The notes under the pieces: model-generated
What the model was told of the DNA's origin: nothing
The model's database searches: none
The model's input: the letters and a program-made list of their open reading frames with translations, nothing else
From: Burkholderia stagnalis
GTDB taxonomy: Bacteria > Pseudomonadota > Gammaproteobacteria > Burkholderiales > Burkholderiaceae
NCBI RefSeq assembly: GCF_902830275.1
Contig: NZ_CADESW010000014.1
Location: forward strand, 141,788 to 205,787
Length of the DNA stretch: 64,000 nucleotides
Direction: 5' to 3'
Program-made: the position numbers and the translations under genes
Part shown: in pieces, positions 62,763 to 64,000 of the stretch
Position numbering within the stretch: position 1 is the stretch's first letter
Layout: every line of letters starts with the position of its first letter

Positions 62763-63539
62763 ATGGCTTACGAGAACATCGTGGTGGAGACCCGGGGCCG
62801 TGTTGGCCTCATTACGCTGAACCGGCCGAAGGCGCTGAATGCGCTGAACGATGCGTTGATGGATGAGTTGGGCGTGGCGCTCAAGGCGTTCGATGCCGAC
62901 GAAGGCATCGGCGCGATTGTCGTGACGGGCAGCGAGAAGGCGTTCGCCGCGGGGGCCGACATCGGCATGATGGCGACCTATTCCTATATGGATGTCTACA
63001 AGGGCGACTACATCACGCGAAACTGGGAGGTCATCCGCCAGATTCGCAAGCCGATCATTGCTGCTGTAGCTGGGTTCGCGCTGGGGGGCGGCTGCGAACT
63101 GGCGATGATGTGCGACATCATCTTCGCGGCGGATACGGCGAAGTTCGGTCAGCCCGAGATCAAACTCGGCGTCATGCCGGGGGCGGGCGGCACGCAGCGC
63201 CTGCCGCGCGCGGTGTCGAAGGCGAAGGCGATGGACATGTGCCTGACCGCGCGTTTCATGGATGCGGCGGAGGCAGAGCGGGCGGGCCTGGTGTCGCGCG
63301 TGTTGCCGGCGGACAAACTGCTGGATGAGGCTATCGAAGCTGCGACGACGATTGCCGAGTATTCGTTGCCGGCCGTCATGATGGTCAAGGAGTCGGTCAA
63401 TCGTGCGTACGAGACCACGCTGGCCGAGGGCGTGCAATTCGAGCGCCGGCTGTTCCATTCGATGTTTGCAACGGAAGATCAGAAGGAAGGGATGGCTGCG
63501 TTCGTCGAGAAGCGGAAACCGGTGTTCAAGCATCGCTGA
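62763..63539 (+). CDS. paaF: PaaF-like enoyl-CoA hydratase
   Basis: 258 residues, crotonase family with both catalytic glutamates in place (Glu in GGGCELAMMCD and in PEIKLGVMPGAGGTQRL). The oxyanion loop is VTGSEKAFAAGADIGMM. It hydrates 2,3-dehydroadipyl-CoA in the beta-oxidation-like part of the PAA route, or serves general enoyl-CoA hydration. The ATG at 62763 has GAGGAGAAATCG upstream. It is divergent from paaN, and the terminator follows at 63596-63627. Confidence 0.93.
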   Translation: MAYENIVVETRGRVGLITLNRPKALNALNDALMDELGVALKAFDADEGIGAIVVTGSEKAFAAGADIGMMATYSYMDVYKGDYITRNWEVIRQIRKPIIAAVAGFALGGGCELAMMCDIIFAADTAKFGQPEIKLGVMPGAGGTQRLPRAVSKAKAMDMCLTARFMDAAEAERAGLVSRVLPADKLLDEAIEAATTIAEYSLPAVMMVKESVNRAYETTLAEGVQFERRLFHSMFATEDQKEGMAAFVEKRKPVFKHR

Positions 63540-63595
63540 CGGGCGGCAATGTCGAATGTGGCGCGACCGCCTTGTCCGAGCCCATTCACAATCAA

Positions 63596-63627
63596 AAGCC
63601 CCGTGCGCGGCAGCGCACGGGTTTTTT
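63596..63627 (+). terminator. Terminator after paaF
   Basis: Perfect 9-base stem CCCGTGCGC / GCGCACGGG with loop GGCA, preceded by AAAA and followed by TTTTTT, 60 bases after the paaF stop. Confidence 0.93.
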
Positions 63628-63648
63628 GAATTTATTTCGCGCACCCCC

Positions 63649-63677
63649 TTGCGCTTGGGGCGCGGGGTGCCTAGAAT
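63649..63677 (+). promoter_or_regulatory. rRNA operon promoter
   Basis: -35 TTGCGC (63649-63654), 17-base spacer, -10 TAGAAT (63672-63677), followed by a GC-rich region around the expected start (CACGCCTC). It lies upstream of the rRNA leader, so it is likely the main rrn promoter. Confidence 0.65.
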
Positions 63678-64000
63678 CACGCCTCTTTCGCGCTAACGGC
63701 AACGCAGCGCGGAAGGGGGAAGCGAAGTTGGTCGGATGCCTGTAGGGCGGCCGGCCGGCGCAGGAAGATGAACCCCGCAGTCGCAACGAAGTAGTTAAAA
63801 AAGTTGTTGACGAACTGCGAAACAGTGTTCATAATCTCGTTTCTCTGCTGCTGACAACGCAGCGCTGCTGAGAAGGAAGAATTTCTCGCAGAAACGTTCT
63901 TTAAAAATTAACAGCCGATAAGTGTGGGCGCTTGATGGCAGCGAACCGATCCTCGGATCGGATAGCAAAAGTATCAAGAGTCTCACACTAAAGTAAGTCA
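63678..64000 (+). other. Leader of a 16S-23S-5S rRNA operon
   Basis: The last 320 bases are the untranslated leader of an rRNA operon. A boxA-like antitermination element (GTTCTTTAAAAATTAACAG, about 63896-63914) is followed by the conserved pre-16S stretch AAAAGTATCAAGAGTCTCAC near the end, found just upstream of 16S genes in Burkholderia. The 16S gene must begin soon after 64000. The 63795-63986 frame on the minus strand is a shadow. Confidence 0.8.

Noticed and set aside
63795..63986. 63-codon minus-strand frame in the rRNA leader
   Set aside because: Lies within a non-coding rRNA operon leader with boxA and conserved pre-16S sequence.

Overview
The window is GC-rich (about 67-68% by eye), gene-dense bacterial DNA. 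Gene content and order fit chromosome 1 of a Burkholderia cepacia complex species. The main pointers are the T6SS-1 cluster ending in tssM and tagX, a rpe-gph-trpEGDC block, a split phenylacetate (paa) cluster, and an rRNA operon leader at the right edge. I recognised the organism from gene families and layout, not from a database search.

Layout. 1-10.6 kb: distal end of a type VI secretion cluster (C-terminus of tssH/clpV, tssA, a DUF3592 membrane protein, an OmpA-like periplasmic protein, tagF, tssM, the peptidoglycan peptidase tagX, and a divergent membrane protein with 15-bp tandem repeats). 10.8-26.2 kb: housekeeping and accessory genes (CorA/ZntB transporter, M1 aminopeptidase lipoprotein, LEA2 lipoprotein, YegP-like protein, two SAM methyltransferases, DUF1415, a TetR/MFS divergent pair, nitroreductase, Hsp70-like protein, cspA, amino acid permease, DODA dioxygenase). 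26.3-31.5 kb: leftward series of response regulator, hemA, prfA, prmC, grxD, ubiX. 31.6-37.2 kb: GlsB-like protein, M24 aminopeptidase, cysteine hydrolase, HAD hydrolase, ettA, DUF3761 protein. 37.7-47.7 kb: MFS transporter, YjbR protein, gabP-like permease, initiator tRNA-Met, ychF, UbiH-like hydroxylase, dsbC-like gene, M61 peptidase, azoR. 47.7-55.0 kb: leftward rpe-gph-trpL-trpE-trpG-trpD-trpC-CYTH-ung. 55.2-56.9 kb: apaG, a 47-residue membrane protein, mltA. 57.0-63.5 kb: paaK-paaI-paaG-pcaF and paaN on the minus strand, paaF on the plus strand, with a PaaR-type palindrome between paaN and paaF. 63.6-64.0 kb: promoter and antitermination leader of an rRNA operon whose 16S gene lies just outside.

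Functional links. The T6SS genes here encode the membrane complex (TssM), envelope remodelling or anchoring (TagX, OmpA-like), post-translational control (TagF), and baseplate/sheath handling (TssA, ClpV). The hemA-prfA-prmC set joins haem synthesis to translation termination. The trp genes convert chorismate to indole-glycerol phosphate and are preceded by an apparent leader peptide with three Trp codons and a terminator, a classical attenuator. The paa genes activate phenylacetate to its CoA ester, isomerise the epoxide, process the opened ring and carry out the beta-oxidation-like steps. I found no CRISPR array, prophage, insertion sequence or clearly novel defence system. The most informative unexplained items are the trp leader, the repeat/cysteine protein beside tagX, and several operator-like palindromes.
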